Shown piece by piece: positions 1 to 8,222 of a DNA stretch of 44,172 bases. Within the stretch, counting starts at the first letter, position 1, and each line of letters begins with the position of its first letter. The notes below the pieces were generated by a model. It worked only from the letters and a program-made list of their open reading frames with translations. It was not told the origin of the DNA and did not search any database. Source of the DNA: CAYNVS01 sp964400725. GTDB taxonomy: Bacteria > Myxococcota_A > SURF-8 > CAYNVS01. The translations under genes were made by a program, and so were the position numbers. Where the stretch lies: the NCBI GenBank assembly GCA_964400725.1, contig CAYNVS010000026.1, positions 1 to 44,172 of the forward strand, in the 5' to 3' direction.

Positions 1-174
1 TTGCGCAGTTCCTCTATTAAATTCTCGTCCGCCGCGATTTTAAAGAACGGCGGCAACTTTTTATTTGACGCGCCGCGTATAGAGTATAAACTTAATAGAG
101 CTTGTAACCCGACGTTTACTAAACTTCGCCGCGGCGGCGGAACGGACGCAACCTTTAACGCATCGAGGTGTCTC

Positions 175-1911
175 ATGTACGACGTATTGATTAAAAACGC
201 GCAGGTTATCGACGGAACAGGAGCCGAGCCTTACGCCGCGGACGTAGCGATAGAGAAAGACCGCTTCGCCGCCATTGCGCCTAACATTGATTGCGCGAAA
301 AGCAAGAAGACTATAGACGCCCGCGGAAAATACGTCATTCCCGGCATTATCGACATTCATTCGCACGCCGACTTATCAATCAGCCGCGACAACAACGACG
401 AACTGCTCGCGCCGCTGCTCAAGCAGGGAATCACCACCTTCGTCGGCGGCAACTGCGGCATGGGACAAGCTCCGTTGGTTGGCCCGCGCATGGACGCCGT
501 GCGCCTTTACGTAGAGACTTTCACCGCGCGAAAGTTCGACAACGTGCCGTGGAAGACGATGGGGCAATACTTCGATTACCTTGAGAAGAACGGCATGGCG
601 ATGAACGCCGCAATCATGGCTCCTCACAGCATTCTGCGCCTTCAGGTAATGGGAACCGACCGTCGTTTCGCGACGCCCGAAGAAAATAAAGAGATGCAGA
701 AGATACTCGCTCAAGCGATGGAAGAGGGAGCCGCCGGCTTCTCCACCGGTTTGCAGTACTTCCCCGGAATGATGTCCGACACGGAGGAAGTGGCGAACCT
801 CGTTAAAGTGATAAAACCTTACAACGGAACTCACGCCACGCACTTGCGCAGCTACACCGACACGCTTCCGATGGCTCTCAAAGAAGCCGCTTATATCGGG
901 CGCAAGGCCGAGGTCAACGTTCAGGTGTCGCATATAATGTGGGTGCCGGAGCTTGGGTTAATCGGGCCGCTCGCCCGCAAGACGATGCGCTTTTTAGGCG
1001 ATTACGCCGCGAAGAACGGCGCGCTGCCGCTGCCGCTCGATAAGCAGCTCGGCGGAATTATCGCCAAAGTTTACAAGGATTACGGCGTGAGCCATAAAAA
1101 TTACTCGATGGACGCCATGCCGACCACCGCCGGTTTCACGCACGCTCTTGCGTTTTTCCCGCCTTGGGTGGTCGACGGCAAAGTGGAAGACGTGATTTAC
1201 CGCCTGAAAGATCCCGCCTCGCGCAAGCTAATTTACCGAGATATAACCACCGGCAAAAACCGCTGGCCGCACCGCGAGGGCGCGAGCTACAACCTCAACT
1301 ATCTTAAAATGCTAGGCTTCGACAGCTTTACCATTATGAGCGTTTTCACCGAGAAGAACCGCAAGTACGAAGGCAAAAAAATAACCGAAATGGCGGAAGA
1401 CCGCGGCGTTCATCCGTTCGACGCGCTGTGCGACCTGCTTGTCGAAGAAGACGGCCACGTGCTTGTGTTCGGCACGCTGACCCGCGTTGACGACCCGCAC
1501 ATGGAAAAAAGCGTCGAGGCGGCGGTGATAGACCCGAACGTTCCGATAAGCACCGACGCGATACTGCTTGGTTTGGGCAAACCCAGCGAGCTCTTTTACG
1601 GCTGCTACCCGCACTTTTTCGAGAAATACGTAGTGAACGAGAAGAAGGTAACGTGGGGGCAGGCGGTGCGCAAGACGAGCGGTTTGGCCGCGGACGTATT
1701 CCACATGCCCGGGCGCGGCTACCTCAAGCAGGGGTATTTTGCCGACGCGGTAATCCTCGACCCGAATACAATCGGCTTTAAAGGAAACCTGCTGAACCCG
1801 GACGTTGCGCCCACAGGAATAGAGCGCGTCTTCGTAAACGGCAAGGAAATGGTAAATAACGGCGTAATGGCGAAAGGCCGCTACGGAAGGGTTGTGTCGC
1901 AGAACAGGTAA
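175..1911 (+). CDS. N-acyl-D-amino-acid deacylase family amidohydrolase
   Basis: Predicted zinc amidohydrolase of the D-aminoacylase/D-glutamate deacylase type, which removes acyl groups from N-acyl-D-amino acids. The frame is open from base 1, but the ATG at 175 is preceded by GAGGTG at 165-170 and begins directly with the family's N-terminal beta-sandwich strand (MYDVLIKNAQVIDGTG), so I start there (578 aa). Metal-site motif IHSHAD lies at residues 61-66. The metal-bridging Cys motif GGNCG is at 91-95, His at 223 (THLRS) and 253 (VSH), and the catalytic Asp in STDA at 461. All positions expected for the family are present. A C-terminal sandwich strand with GYFADAVILDP follows. The gene is followed by a strong terminator and faces a convergent gene. 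D-amino-acid specificity is a family inference; a dihydropyrimidinase-like role is less likely. The region before 175 may be leader or the end of an upstream gene. Confidence 0.85.
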   Translation: MYDVLIKNAQVIDGTGAEPYAADVAIEKDRFAAIAPNIDCAKSKKTIDARGKYVIPGIIDIHSHADLSISRDNNDELLAPLLKQGITTFVGGNCGMGQAPLVGPRMDAVRLYVETFTARKFDNVPWKTMGQYFDYLEKNGMAMNAAIMAPHSILRLQVMGTDRRFATPEENKEMQKILAQAMEEGAAGFSTGLQYFPGMMSDTEEVANLVKVIKPYNGTHATHLRSYTDTLPMALKEAAYIGRKAEVNVQVSHIMWVPELGLIGPLARKTMRFLGDYAAKNGALPLPLDKQLGGIIAKVYKDYGVSHKNYSMDAMPTTAGFTHALAFFPPWVVDGKVEDVIYRLKDPASRKLIYRDITTGKNRWPHREGASYNLNYLKMLGFDSFTIMSVFTEKNRKYEGKKITEMAEDRGVHPFDALCDLLVEEDGHVLVFGTLTRVDDPHMEKSVEAAVIDPNVPISTDAILLGLGKPSELFYGCYPHFFEKYVVNEKKVTWGQAVRKTSGLAADVFHMPGRGYLKQGYFADAVILDPNTIGFKGNLLNPDVAPTGIERVFVNGKEMVNNGVMAKGRYGRVVSQNR

Positions 1912-1918
1912 AACATAA

Positions 1919-1947
1919 AAGGCGGGCCGTTAAACCCGCCTTCTTTT
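1919..1947. terminator. Intrinsic terminator, possibly bidirectional
   Basis: Eight-base-pair stem AAGGCGGG (1919-1926) with CCCGCCTT (1935-1942), an 8-nt loop, then CTTTTT on the plus strand. It sits between the stop of the plus-strand amidohydrolase and the stop of the minus-strand lipoprotein. The A-rich left side gives a weaker U tract for minus-strand transcripts. Confidence 0.8.
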
Positions 1948-1952
1948 TGCGT

Positions 1953-2981
1953 TTATTTTATTACGCACGACGTTCCGTTGCAAACGCCTTTAACCAAATT
2001 TACAAAATCGGTATCCAGCGCAAACGACGTATCGCCATTAATTAATTTATCATTAATGGTAAAAATCATATTTAATACGCACTGATAATTAGGCAGGTTT
2101 AAGTTTTTTATGTCTCCGGTAACGGAGCCGCAGTAGTAATCGTTGCGGCTTTGTATGCAGCCGCGCAGAGCGTCCCACGCCTCTTTCCATTCCGTCCCGA
2201 GGTTGTTCTTATAATCCTCCGAAGCGGGATCGAAAAAATTATCTATACATACCGCCGTTTCGAACCAAGCGTCCTCCCACGCGTCATTGTTGATTAGTCT
2301 TTTTTCAAGGCAGGGGCATTTATCGATAGAATCGCAATTTTTAATATTTAAGACGAGGGATTTCGATTCTGGTATGCAAGTTTTAAACAGCTTGTCAAGT
2401 ACGTTGAATGTATTCGGGCAAGTAGACCTAAAATAGTTCAACTGTGCGGTAGTATCGAACGTTTTGCATTCGGGTAGGGTAGAGGTTTGAACTTCGTAGC
2501 AATTGTTGTCTATAGCAGTAAACATCGCCTCGCAGCTCCCCCATTTTGTATAGTTATACACCCCGCCGAGAGTATTATAATTGTCAATGCAAATATCATA
2601 TGTCTGTTTTTTTACGCGATCCCCTTCCTCGACAGTTCCATATTTATAAAAGGCGGCGGCAGCGCAATTTGAATAATATACGCATTGTTCTTCTGCGTTA
2701 AGGTCGTAATAAAGCGGCAGCTTGCCTGTGCGTATGCAGGTCGTTTCCTGTTTGCAGTAGTCGGGCACCTCGTAAGGGCACGGCTTTTCTTCTAAATCCC
2801 ATTCAAATCCGGCTTCGGCATAATAATCAAATTCATACAAAAATTCGCTTTCCTGCATCGCCGCCTCTTCGTCGCCTTCGATATTTACATGCTTTCCAGA
2901 ATTTGTGCAGGCAGAAAGCGCAAATGAAGCGGCTATGGCCGCAAGCCAAAAACAAGCTTTAGAAATGATTGAATTCCGCAT
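1953..2981 (-). CDS. Cys-rich hypothetical lipoprotein
   Basis: I do not recognise the family. The 342-aa product starts with a basic n-region, a hydrophobic stretch and the lipobox LSAC at residues 22-25, so it should be a lipid-anchored envelope protein. The mature part is acidic at first and carries more than twenty Cys residues spread through the chain, which suggests an extracytoplasmic disulfide-bonded fold. A good ribosome binding site (AAAGGAGG on the minus strand, 2987-2994) precedes the ATG. It begins 12 nt after the stop of the large metalloprotease ORF and is probably co-transcribed with it. Base composition is AT-richer than most neighbours. Its role may be linked to the protease, for example as a partner or inhibitor, but that is only positional inference. 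Confidence 0.75.
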   Translation of the reverse strand: MRNSIISKACFWLAAIAASFALSACTNSGKHVNIEGDEEAAMQESEFLYEFDYYAEAGFEWDLEEKPCPYEVPDYCKQETTCIRTGKLPLYYDLNAEEQCVYYSNCAAAAFYKYGTVEEGDRVKKQTYDICIDNYNTLGGVYNYTKWGSCEAMFTAIDNNCYEVQTSTLPECKTFDTTAQLNYFRSTCPNTFNVLDKLFKTCIPESKSLVLNIKNCDSIDKCPCLEKRLINNDAWEDAWFETAVCIDNFFDPASEDYKNNLGTEWKEAWDALRGCIQSRNDYYCGSVTGDIKNLNLPNYQCVLNMIFTINDKLINGDTSFALDTDFVNLVKGVCNGTSCVIK

Positions 2982-2993
2982 AACATACCTCCT

Positions 2994-5066
2994 TTAGTTT
3001 AGTATGACCTTGACATAAGTGTCGTAAGACCCCGAAACTATCGTCCACAATAGATTTGTTTCATTTTGATTTTGTATTACGAAATTAAGCGGTCCATACG
3101 CTCTATCGCCGGCTGAATGGCATTGCGCAGCATCTTCCCAGCATCCTTGACTTTGAGAAGAAGAACAGCAGTTCGTTGATCGCGACGCAAATATATCCGT
3201 CTTTTGACCGGTTGATTGCAGATTAAGCCAGTTAAGAGAGTAATCAGTCCTGACTAATGGATGAATGTAAATTGTCTCGTAGTTAGCCATTTTCATAAAG
3301 TAAAGATTAAAAATTTCCTCCGCTTTTGGATATATAACTAAGTCATTAAGGGTCGGCTTGTCCCATACCGTAACGTCATGCTGCACAGGTGTCGAAAAAC
3401 TTCTGGTCGAAGATTTCATCATCACCTTAACCTGTGTCTGGCCCGAATTAACATTAGCAACCCATCTAAACGCGCCGGTAGAATTATAAGATAGTAAAGT
3501 TGGCCATTTATAAATCATCGGAGTGTCTTCATTACCCGAAACCGACGCAAAACCCACTTCATTGCATTTATATCCATCTTCACTACACTTAAACCCAGTT
3601 TGATAAACTCCGCCTTGGTTTCCTATTTGTACCCAAAAGTCGGTGTCTCTATCAAGAACTTCTCCTAAGGCAATATCGCATTCTCCAGTTTGTGCGTTTG
3701 TACAAAGAAAACAAGTTTGTTTGTTAATGTTGCAATATTGTAGAGGATCTGCAACGCCCATGCCGTCTACAATATAATCGCCAGATGAGTTGAAATTAAC
3801 TTGGCACGTACTATTTGTCGATGTTATATTTCGAGTACCTTTTTTAGACATTCTCATTACTGGATTTATTGTTCCTTTTAGGATGTTAACTTGACTTACA
3901 GAAGGCGACCCCGTTGCCTTTAAATTAATACTGTGCCAACCAGAACCCACAGTAGTTTGAAAAAATTCCGATCTAACTCTGTTAACCGCATAAACATACG
4001 ATCCTGGACTCGTGCAATCATATTGGGTCATATTCCAAAATGAAATTGTTCCTATTAGCGTGGAATCAATATATACCTGAATTCCGTCAGTGTAATTATT
4101 TGTTTGCCCTCGTACTATAATAGTAATTGGTTGTTGAGAAGATGATGAATAAAAACCTTCGCTAACCCAATTGTAATATTGATCTGTTGAAAACGAAGCT
4201 GTATAGGGTTTGGGATGATATTTTACAATTCTATTAGTTTTATAAGTTGTAACATCAATATTCTCTATTCGAGTAAATTTTGTATAAGTTACGTTGTTTC
4301 TGGTTATTTGTCCCCTTCCCCACCAATTTGTCTCAAAGAAAGCAAGCCAAGCCTGTTTAGTAGCATTCGGATAATAATAATACCAATTTAAATTTGGCGG
4401 TATTGAATAGGAACTTCCATCTATTACATTTGAAATCGAATTTAAAACACAATCTTCCTTTGTTTCGTCATCATTCATCGCTCCGCAGCCATTATCAATC
4501 TGCGCATCGGCAAGAGACCGTAATGTCTCATATCCTCCCATAGGTTCTAAATATAATTGATTAACAATATTTCCCACTGTGATGTTTAAGCGTGAAATAT
4601 AACTATTTCTTGCTGTGTTGTAATTTGTAGCCCAAACAGCCAGCTCGGGGTTATAGCCAGGCGGCTCAAATGAAAATAAAAATTGATAAAATCGCCCGAA
4701 GTCGTATGCAAAGTTATTAAATCCAGCAAAAGATTTGTCTAAAAAATCATAAGAAAAGTTGTTAAAAGAGGGAAAATAGTTATCGGGATCATTAATATTC
4801 CTTGCATGATAATCAACCATATTCTGGATATAAGCGGCTTGGCCGTTTTGGTCGGGAATGAAAAACTGGTTGCGAAATTGAATCGTATGCATTAATTCAT
4901 GTAATAAAAAACCTGTAAAATAGTCATCTAAGTTAGGGTTCGCAAAAATTATATTTATCGCATTCGCATTCCAAGCTGCAGGTATAGTCGCTCCATATGC
5001 AAGTTCATGGTAGATAATCAGTCTTGTAAGAGGGTAAAAATTTGGATAGGCCAAATTGGCGTCCAT
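2994..5066 (-). CDS. Frameshifted secreted HExxH metalloprotease, main part
   Basis: The ATG at 5066 opens a 690-aa frame, but it is almost certainly not a natural start: the frame is open upstream to 5132, has no convincing ribosome binding site here and lacks a signal peptide. The piece upstream (5120-5434) supplies a signal peptide in another frame, and removing one copy of an 8-bp duplication at 5120-5135 joins both into an 810-aa protein. Residues 56-60 of this part read HELMH, a zinc-protease HExxH motif inside a hydrophobic helix. The third zinc ligand is not obvious. The rest is rich in Asn, Tyr, Ser and Thr, has scattered Cys pairs, and around residues 310-380 has beta-rich sequence resembling a carbohydrate-binding or jelly-roll module. 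The gene is much AT-richer than its surroundings. A protease role rests on the motif alone. Confidence 0.7.
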   Translation of the reverse strand: MDANLAYPNFYPLTRLIIYHELAYGATIPAAWNANAINIIFANPNLDDYFTGFLLHELMHTIQFRNQFFIPDQNGQAAYIQNMVDYHARNINDPDNYFPSFNNFSYDFLDKSFAGFNNFAYDFGRFYQFLFSFEPPGYNPELAVWATNYNTARNSYISRLNITVGNIVNQLYLEPMGGYETLRSLADAQIDNGCGAMNDDETKEDCVLNSISNVIDGSSYSIPPNLNWYYYYPNATKQAWLAFFETNWWGRGQITRNNVTYTKFTRIENIDVTTYKTNRIVKYHPKPYTASFSTDQYYNWVSEGFYSSSSQQPITIIVRGQTNNYTDGIQVYIDSTLIGTISFWNMTQYDCTSPGSYVYAVNRVRSEFFQTTVGSGWHSINLKATGSPSVSQVNILKGTINPVMRMSKKGTRNITSTNSTCQVNFNSSGDYIVDGMGVADPLQYCNINKQTCFLCTNAQTGECDIALGEVLDRDTDFWVQIGNQGGVYQTGFKCSEDGYKCNEVGFASVSGNEDTPMIYKWPTLLSYNSTGAFRWVANVNSGQTQVKVMMKSSTRSFSTPVQHDVTVWDKPTLNDLVIYPKAEEIFNLYFMKMANYETIYIHPLVRTDYSLNWLNLQSTGQKTDIFASRSTNCCSSSQSQGCWEDAAQCHSAGDRAYGPLNFVIQNQNETNLLWTIVSGSYDTYVKVILN

Positions 5067-5119
5067 CGCGCCCGCATAGCTTTGTTCGTAATAATTTTTT
5101 ACGAATGCACCTATAGTTC

Positions 5120-5135
5120 CTATATTACTATATTA
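5120..5135 (-). repeat. Exact 8-bp tandem duplication breaking the metalloprotease gene
   Basis: On the minus strand the octamer TAATATAG occurs twice head to tail (5135-5128 and 5127-5120). Two copies add 8 nt, a +2 frame change, and create the TAG that ends the signal-peptide frame. With one copy the two frames fuse exactly, giving 2433 nt or 811 codons including the stop. Confidence 0.85.
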
Positions 5136-5434
5136 ATGGCTTTTGTTCTGTCGTAAACCGGTTCGCATGATTTTGACGGGTCTGTTTCTTCGCAAGGGCA
5201 CCTGCGATATAAAACACGAATAGTATCTCCGTCGAAACGAAGACCGGCGTCTGTGCCGCAAAGTGAATTGCATACCCATTTGCCTGGATTTGCTTGCCAA
5301 GTCGCGCTTCCTTCGCAAACAAAATGCTCTTCCTCTGTTATCGCGTGGGCGGTTAGAGGGTATAATAAAGAAATAATAATTAAAAATTTTAACGACGTCT
5401 TTTTAAGCGGGAAAGCGGCTCGATCACGTCTCAT
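5120..5434 (-). CDS. Signal-peptide N-terminal piece of the split metalloprotease
   Basis: This 104-aa piece starts at the ATG at 5434, which has AAGGAGAT (5441-5448) six bases upstream; an in-frame start further out (5491) lacks such a site. It has a classical signal peptide ending ...YPLTAHA before ITEEE, and then a short Cys-rich stretch (about residues 38-90) with the sequence CPCEETDPSKSCEPVYDRT. It ends at a TAG formed by the second copy of the duplicated octamer TAATATAG. Collapsing the duplication continues the frame as KAINIGTIGAFVKNYYEQ into the HELMH part without any further change. I therefore read it as the 5' end of the same gene rather than as a separate small secreted protein. 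As sequenced it would yield only a truncated secreted peptide. Confidence 0.75.
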   Translation of the reverse strand: MRRDRAAFPLKKTSLKFLIIISLLYPLTAHAITEEEHFVCEGSATWQANPGKWVCNSLCGTDAGLRFDGDTIRVLYRRCPCEETDPSKSCEPVYDRTKAINIVI

Positions 5435-5491
5435 AAGCAAATCTCCTTCCTTCGTGGCAAAATACCAAAGAAATAATACCATCTTCATCAT

Positions 5492-5953
5492 TCATATAAA
5501 TAATATAACATTAAATATTGCGTTTAATCAAATGTTTTTTCTTAAGGCATACGCAAAATTTGTAAAAACCCGCCCAAGCAGGACGCTTATAAATTAAATA
5601 TAAAAGAAATTTGTCAGTGTTATTAAACTGATAAACCGTCTATATCAGCTCCGCCCAAACCGGAATAAACGGTCAATCGCTGGAGATTTAATACGTTCCA
5701 CTTCTCATACGTTTGACGCCGGTTGCGCTCCCAGCAATTATCCATGCGTAGGCTCCCGCGGAAGCTTCTTTGCAATACTGATAAATTTCTATAAGCAATG
5801 GGTATGCGCTCTATAATTAGAATTGCAACTTTAAAGCTCTTGACGCGGAATATCGCGGCGGTTAAAATTCCATTAATAAACAAAACGAGGCGCTCGACAA
5901 GGACGCATAGCATGAATGGTCCGTACGCCTCATTGCGGCATAAGGAGAAACCC
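5492..5953. other. Intergenic region between divergent genes
   Basis: The part at 5492-5610 is AT-rich and should hold the minus-strand promoter of the metalloprotease. A possible one on the minus strand is TTGATT followed after 17 nt by TTATAT, near 5535-5507, but this is weak. The part at 5611-5953 lies upstream of the LVIVD lipoprotein. The plus-strand frame is open from 5798, but there is no ribosome binding site or signal peptide there, so I read it as leader. No repeat or RNA gene was recognised. Confidence 0.4.
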
Positions 5954-6976
5954 ATGAGCAAAGTTTCGTTAGCAAAGCGCGCGCTTATATTCGCCGCGTG
6001 CGTTGTCGTCGCATTAGCCGCGACAGGATGTTCCGAAGGAGCCAATAACGACGTTCGCAACGCCACGCTCGTCCGAACCGGCGGACTCTGCACCCAAATT
6101 GCATTATACGGCGATTACGCCTATTGCGCCCATCCGAGCGGCCTTAACGTTTACAACATAAGCGACCGCGCTAAGGTCGTAACCGCGAAGGAGATTCCCG
6201 TAGTGCAATCAACTCTCGGCTTTCTGGCTCCGACGATTAAAGATAAATATCTTTACGCGTGGAACAAACCGAATTTCGAGGTCTATGATCTCTCCGACCC
6301 GGCTAATCCGACGCTTGTTTATCAGGAAGAGAAAGCTCCGATACGCGACATCGTCATATCGGGAACGTGGCTGTACGCCGGATGCGACGACGGACTCCTG
6401 TTTTACGACATTTCAAACCCGATTGCTCCCGCGCTCAAGAAAACCATGTCCCTAGGCTCGACGAGCATATGGCTTGAAGGATCGCGTTTATACGCTGAAT
6501 CCGGTCGGGACGGCTTTAGAATTTACGACGTAACCAACCCGGCGGAACCGGTGCTTTTAGGCGGCTGGCCGGGCGGGGCGGGAGAGCAAAGCCTCGAGGT
6601 AGCTCCGCTAGTGGTTAAGGGCGACTACGCTTGGGGAGCCAACGATCGCGGCGTCCTTTCATTTAACGTCGCCAACATCGCCGCGTTGAAGCGAATCGAC
6701 AGCAGGCCAAATCTGACTCGCCCGGTGCGCGGCTTGGCCATTCACGGGAATTTGCTTGTCGCTTCGCAGACCGAGGAGGGAAAGATGGCTACCGTTGAGT
6801 TCCTTGATATTTCGGCGGATCCGGCAAACCCGCCCAAAATACACGTCTGGGACGGAGATAAAACGACCGCGATGGGCTATAAAAACGCCACAATATTCAA
6901 CGACTTTGCCGAGGATGACGGTTTCTTCTATTTAGCCGGACCGGGAGGACTGGTCATATGGAAGAAAGGAAACTAA
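5954..6976 (+). CDS. LVIVD-repeat beta-propeller lipoprotein
   Basis: The ATG at 5954 follows AAGGAGAAA at 5942-5950 and starts a lipoprotein signal peptide with lipobox AATGC (Cys at about residue 26), so it is preferred over the upstream in-frame start at 5798. The 340-aa product contains repeated units of the form 'YDLSDPANPTLV', 'YDISNPIAPALK' and 'YDVTNPAEPVLLGG'. These are LVIVD-type repeats, which are predicted to fold as beta-propeller blades in surface proteins. The protein is most likely an outer-membrane-anchored propeller with a binding role; the ligand is unknown. It is flanked by genes on the other strand on both sides, so it is probably monocistronic. Confidence 0.8.
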   Translation: MSKVSLAKRALIFAACVVVALAATGCSEGANNDVRNATLVRTGGLCTQIALYGDYAYCAHPSGLNVYNISDRAKVVTAKEIPVVQSTLGFLAPTIKDKYLYAWNKPNFEVYDLSDPANPTLVYQEEKAPIRDIVISGTWLYAGCDDGLLFYDISNPIAPALKKTMSLGSTSIWLEGSRLYAESGRDGFRIYDVTNPAEPVLLGGWPGGAGEQSLEVAPLVVKGDYAWGANDRGVLSFNVANIAALKRIDSRPNLTRPVRGLAIHGNLLVASQTEEGKMATVEFLDISADPANPPKIHVWDGDKTTAMGYKNATIFNDFAEDDGFFYLAGPGGLVIWKKGN

Positions 6977-6999
6977 GCGGCGGCTCAAAACTGAAAGGT

Positions 7000-8142
7000 T
7001 TACTTTTTTTGCGCCTTCAAGCCGCGCTCCACTTCTTCGATGGCGGCCTTTATATTCTCGTCGGTGGGCGCCTGCTGAAGCGCGAGTTTGTAGTTCATAA
7101 GGGCGCTTTTTAGATTTCCTTCGCTCTTAGCCTTATCGCCCAAATCAAAAAATTTGCGCGCGTTTGCGCTGCGGATTTTATACGCGCTCGCCTGCTGCGG
7201 AGCCTGCTTGACCATCGGCTCACGCATGCGCAGCGTTTCAAGCTCCCGTTTTTCCTGAATGCTGCGCAAGTATTTTTTGCGCCTATCTTCGTCGGAGAGC
7301 ACTTGGTACGCTTCGGTCATACGCTTGAAGACGTCGTACACGCGGCGGCGCATTTCGGGCTGCGTAACCTTGCCGAAGCGGTCGGGGTGATAAACGCGCG
7401 CGAGCTTGTAATATACGGCCTTTATCTGGTTCGTCGGGTCGTCCTTCCCCACGCCGATAACTTCAAAATAATCCATGCCGTCGATTTTATCGTAAAGCTC
7501 CATTATTTTTAGAAAGCGCTCGCGTCCCATCGCTTCCAACTCGCCGACCGTAAGCGGAGGCTGCCCCAAAGCCTGCTTAAACTCAGGTTGGATGTTGGCT
7601 GGTTTATCCTTTTCGTCCAGCTTTACCGGCTTAAGGATGTCTTTGTTCAGAATAGTTATAACTTTTTCGCGCAGCGCCGGCTTGGTCGGTTCTTTCGGCC
7701 TGCCGGCATCGATAGAAGCTCCGTCTTTTTTTAAAGACAAATCGGGGACGGGCGGAGGCTCCGGTTTTTTTCTAAGCGAAACTACGTAGTCGATTTTTTC
7801 AATTAATGCCGCCGCGTGCGTCGGCCATGATACAAACGCTGCGGCCCCAAGGTTGGCCAACACCGTCGAATCTATTTGCTGCGGCCTTAAGCGCGAGCTC
7901 ATAATAATTATAGGAACCCCGCCGAAGCCGAAAGACGCCGCCTGCTTGACAAAGTTGAGCTTCGCGCCGCTGTCGTTATCGATGTCGATTAATAGCGCGG
8001 CGAGCGGGCGGCTCGCTAAATTGGCCAGTTCCTGCCCGTTTCGCGCGACAATCCAATCGTAATTAGGAATTGCGGCAAGCGCCTGCGTAAAAAACGTCTG
8101 CTTAAAAACGTCGTCCTCGAATACCGCGACTTTCATTGGCAT
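7000..8142 (-). CDS. Receiver-like / J-domain / TPR fusion protein
   Basis: The 380-aa protein has three parts. Residues 3-122 resemble a response-regulator receiver (acidic pair at 10-11, candidate phosphoacceptor D53 or D55, MSS at 81-83). The conserved Lys of receivers is replaced in SWP (105-107), so phosphorylation is doubtful. A charged, Pro-rich linker follows. A J domain spans about 224-294 with the essential HPD at 252-254, which is the motif that stimulates Hsp70 ATPase. A TPR-like helical pair (LGDKAKSEGNLKSALMNYKLAL) occupies about 327-375. A truncated Hsp70 gene ends 80 nt upstream on the same strand, so this is likely its dedicated co-chaperone, with the receiver-like part as a targeting module. 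The partner assignment rests on position and domain logic. The ATG at 8142 has GAGGG upstream; the ATG at 8136 is an alternative. Confidence 0.85.
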   Translation of the reverse strand: MPMKVAVFEDDVFKQTFFTQALAAIPNYDWIVARNGQELANLASRPLAALLIDIDNDSGAKLNFVKQAASFGFGGVPIIIMSSRLRPQQIDSTVLANLGAAAFVSWPTHAAALIEKIDYVVSLRKKPEPPPVPDLSLKKDGASIDAGRPKEPTKPALREKVITILNKDILKPVKLDEKDKPANIQPEFKQALGQPPLTVGELEAMGRERFLKIMELYDKIDGMDYFEVIGVGKDDPTNQIKAVYYKLARVYHPDRFGKVTQPEMRRRVYDVFKRMTEAYQVLSDEDRRKKYLRSIQEKRELETLRMREPMVKQAPQQASAYKIRSANARKFFDLGDKAKSEGNLKSALMNYKLALQQAPTDENIKAAIEEVERGLKAQKK

Positions 8143-8222
8143 TTATCGCCCTCGCAAAAAGCTGATACTATGCTGCGTAAGCCTTTGAAATTCCGCAAAC
8201 TTCGCGGTTTTTTCAATTGTTT

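Noticed and set aside
1..174. Upstream extension of the D-aminoacylase frame (58 residues)
   Set aside because: The extension has no family similarity and the ATG at 175 has a good ribosome binding site.
5623..6093. 156-codon frame on the minus strand overlapping the start of the LVIVD lipoprotein
   Set aside because: Its codons oppose a gene with a good ribosome binding site and lipobox, and the product has no recognisable domain.
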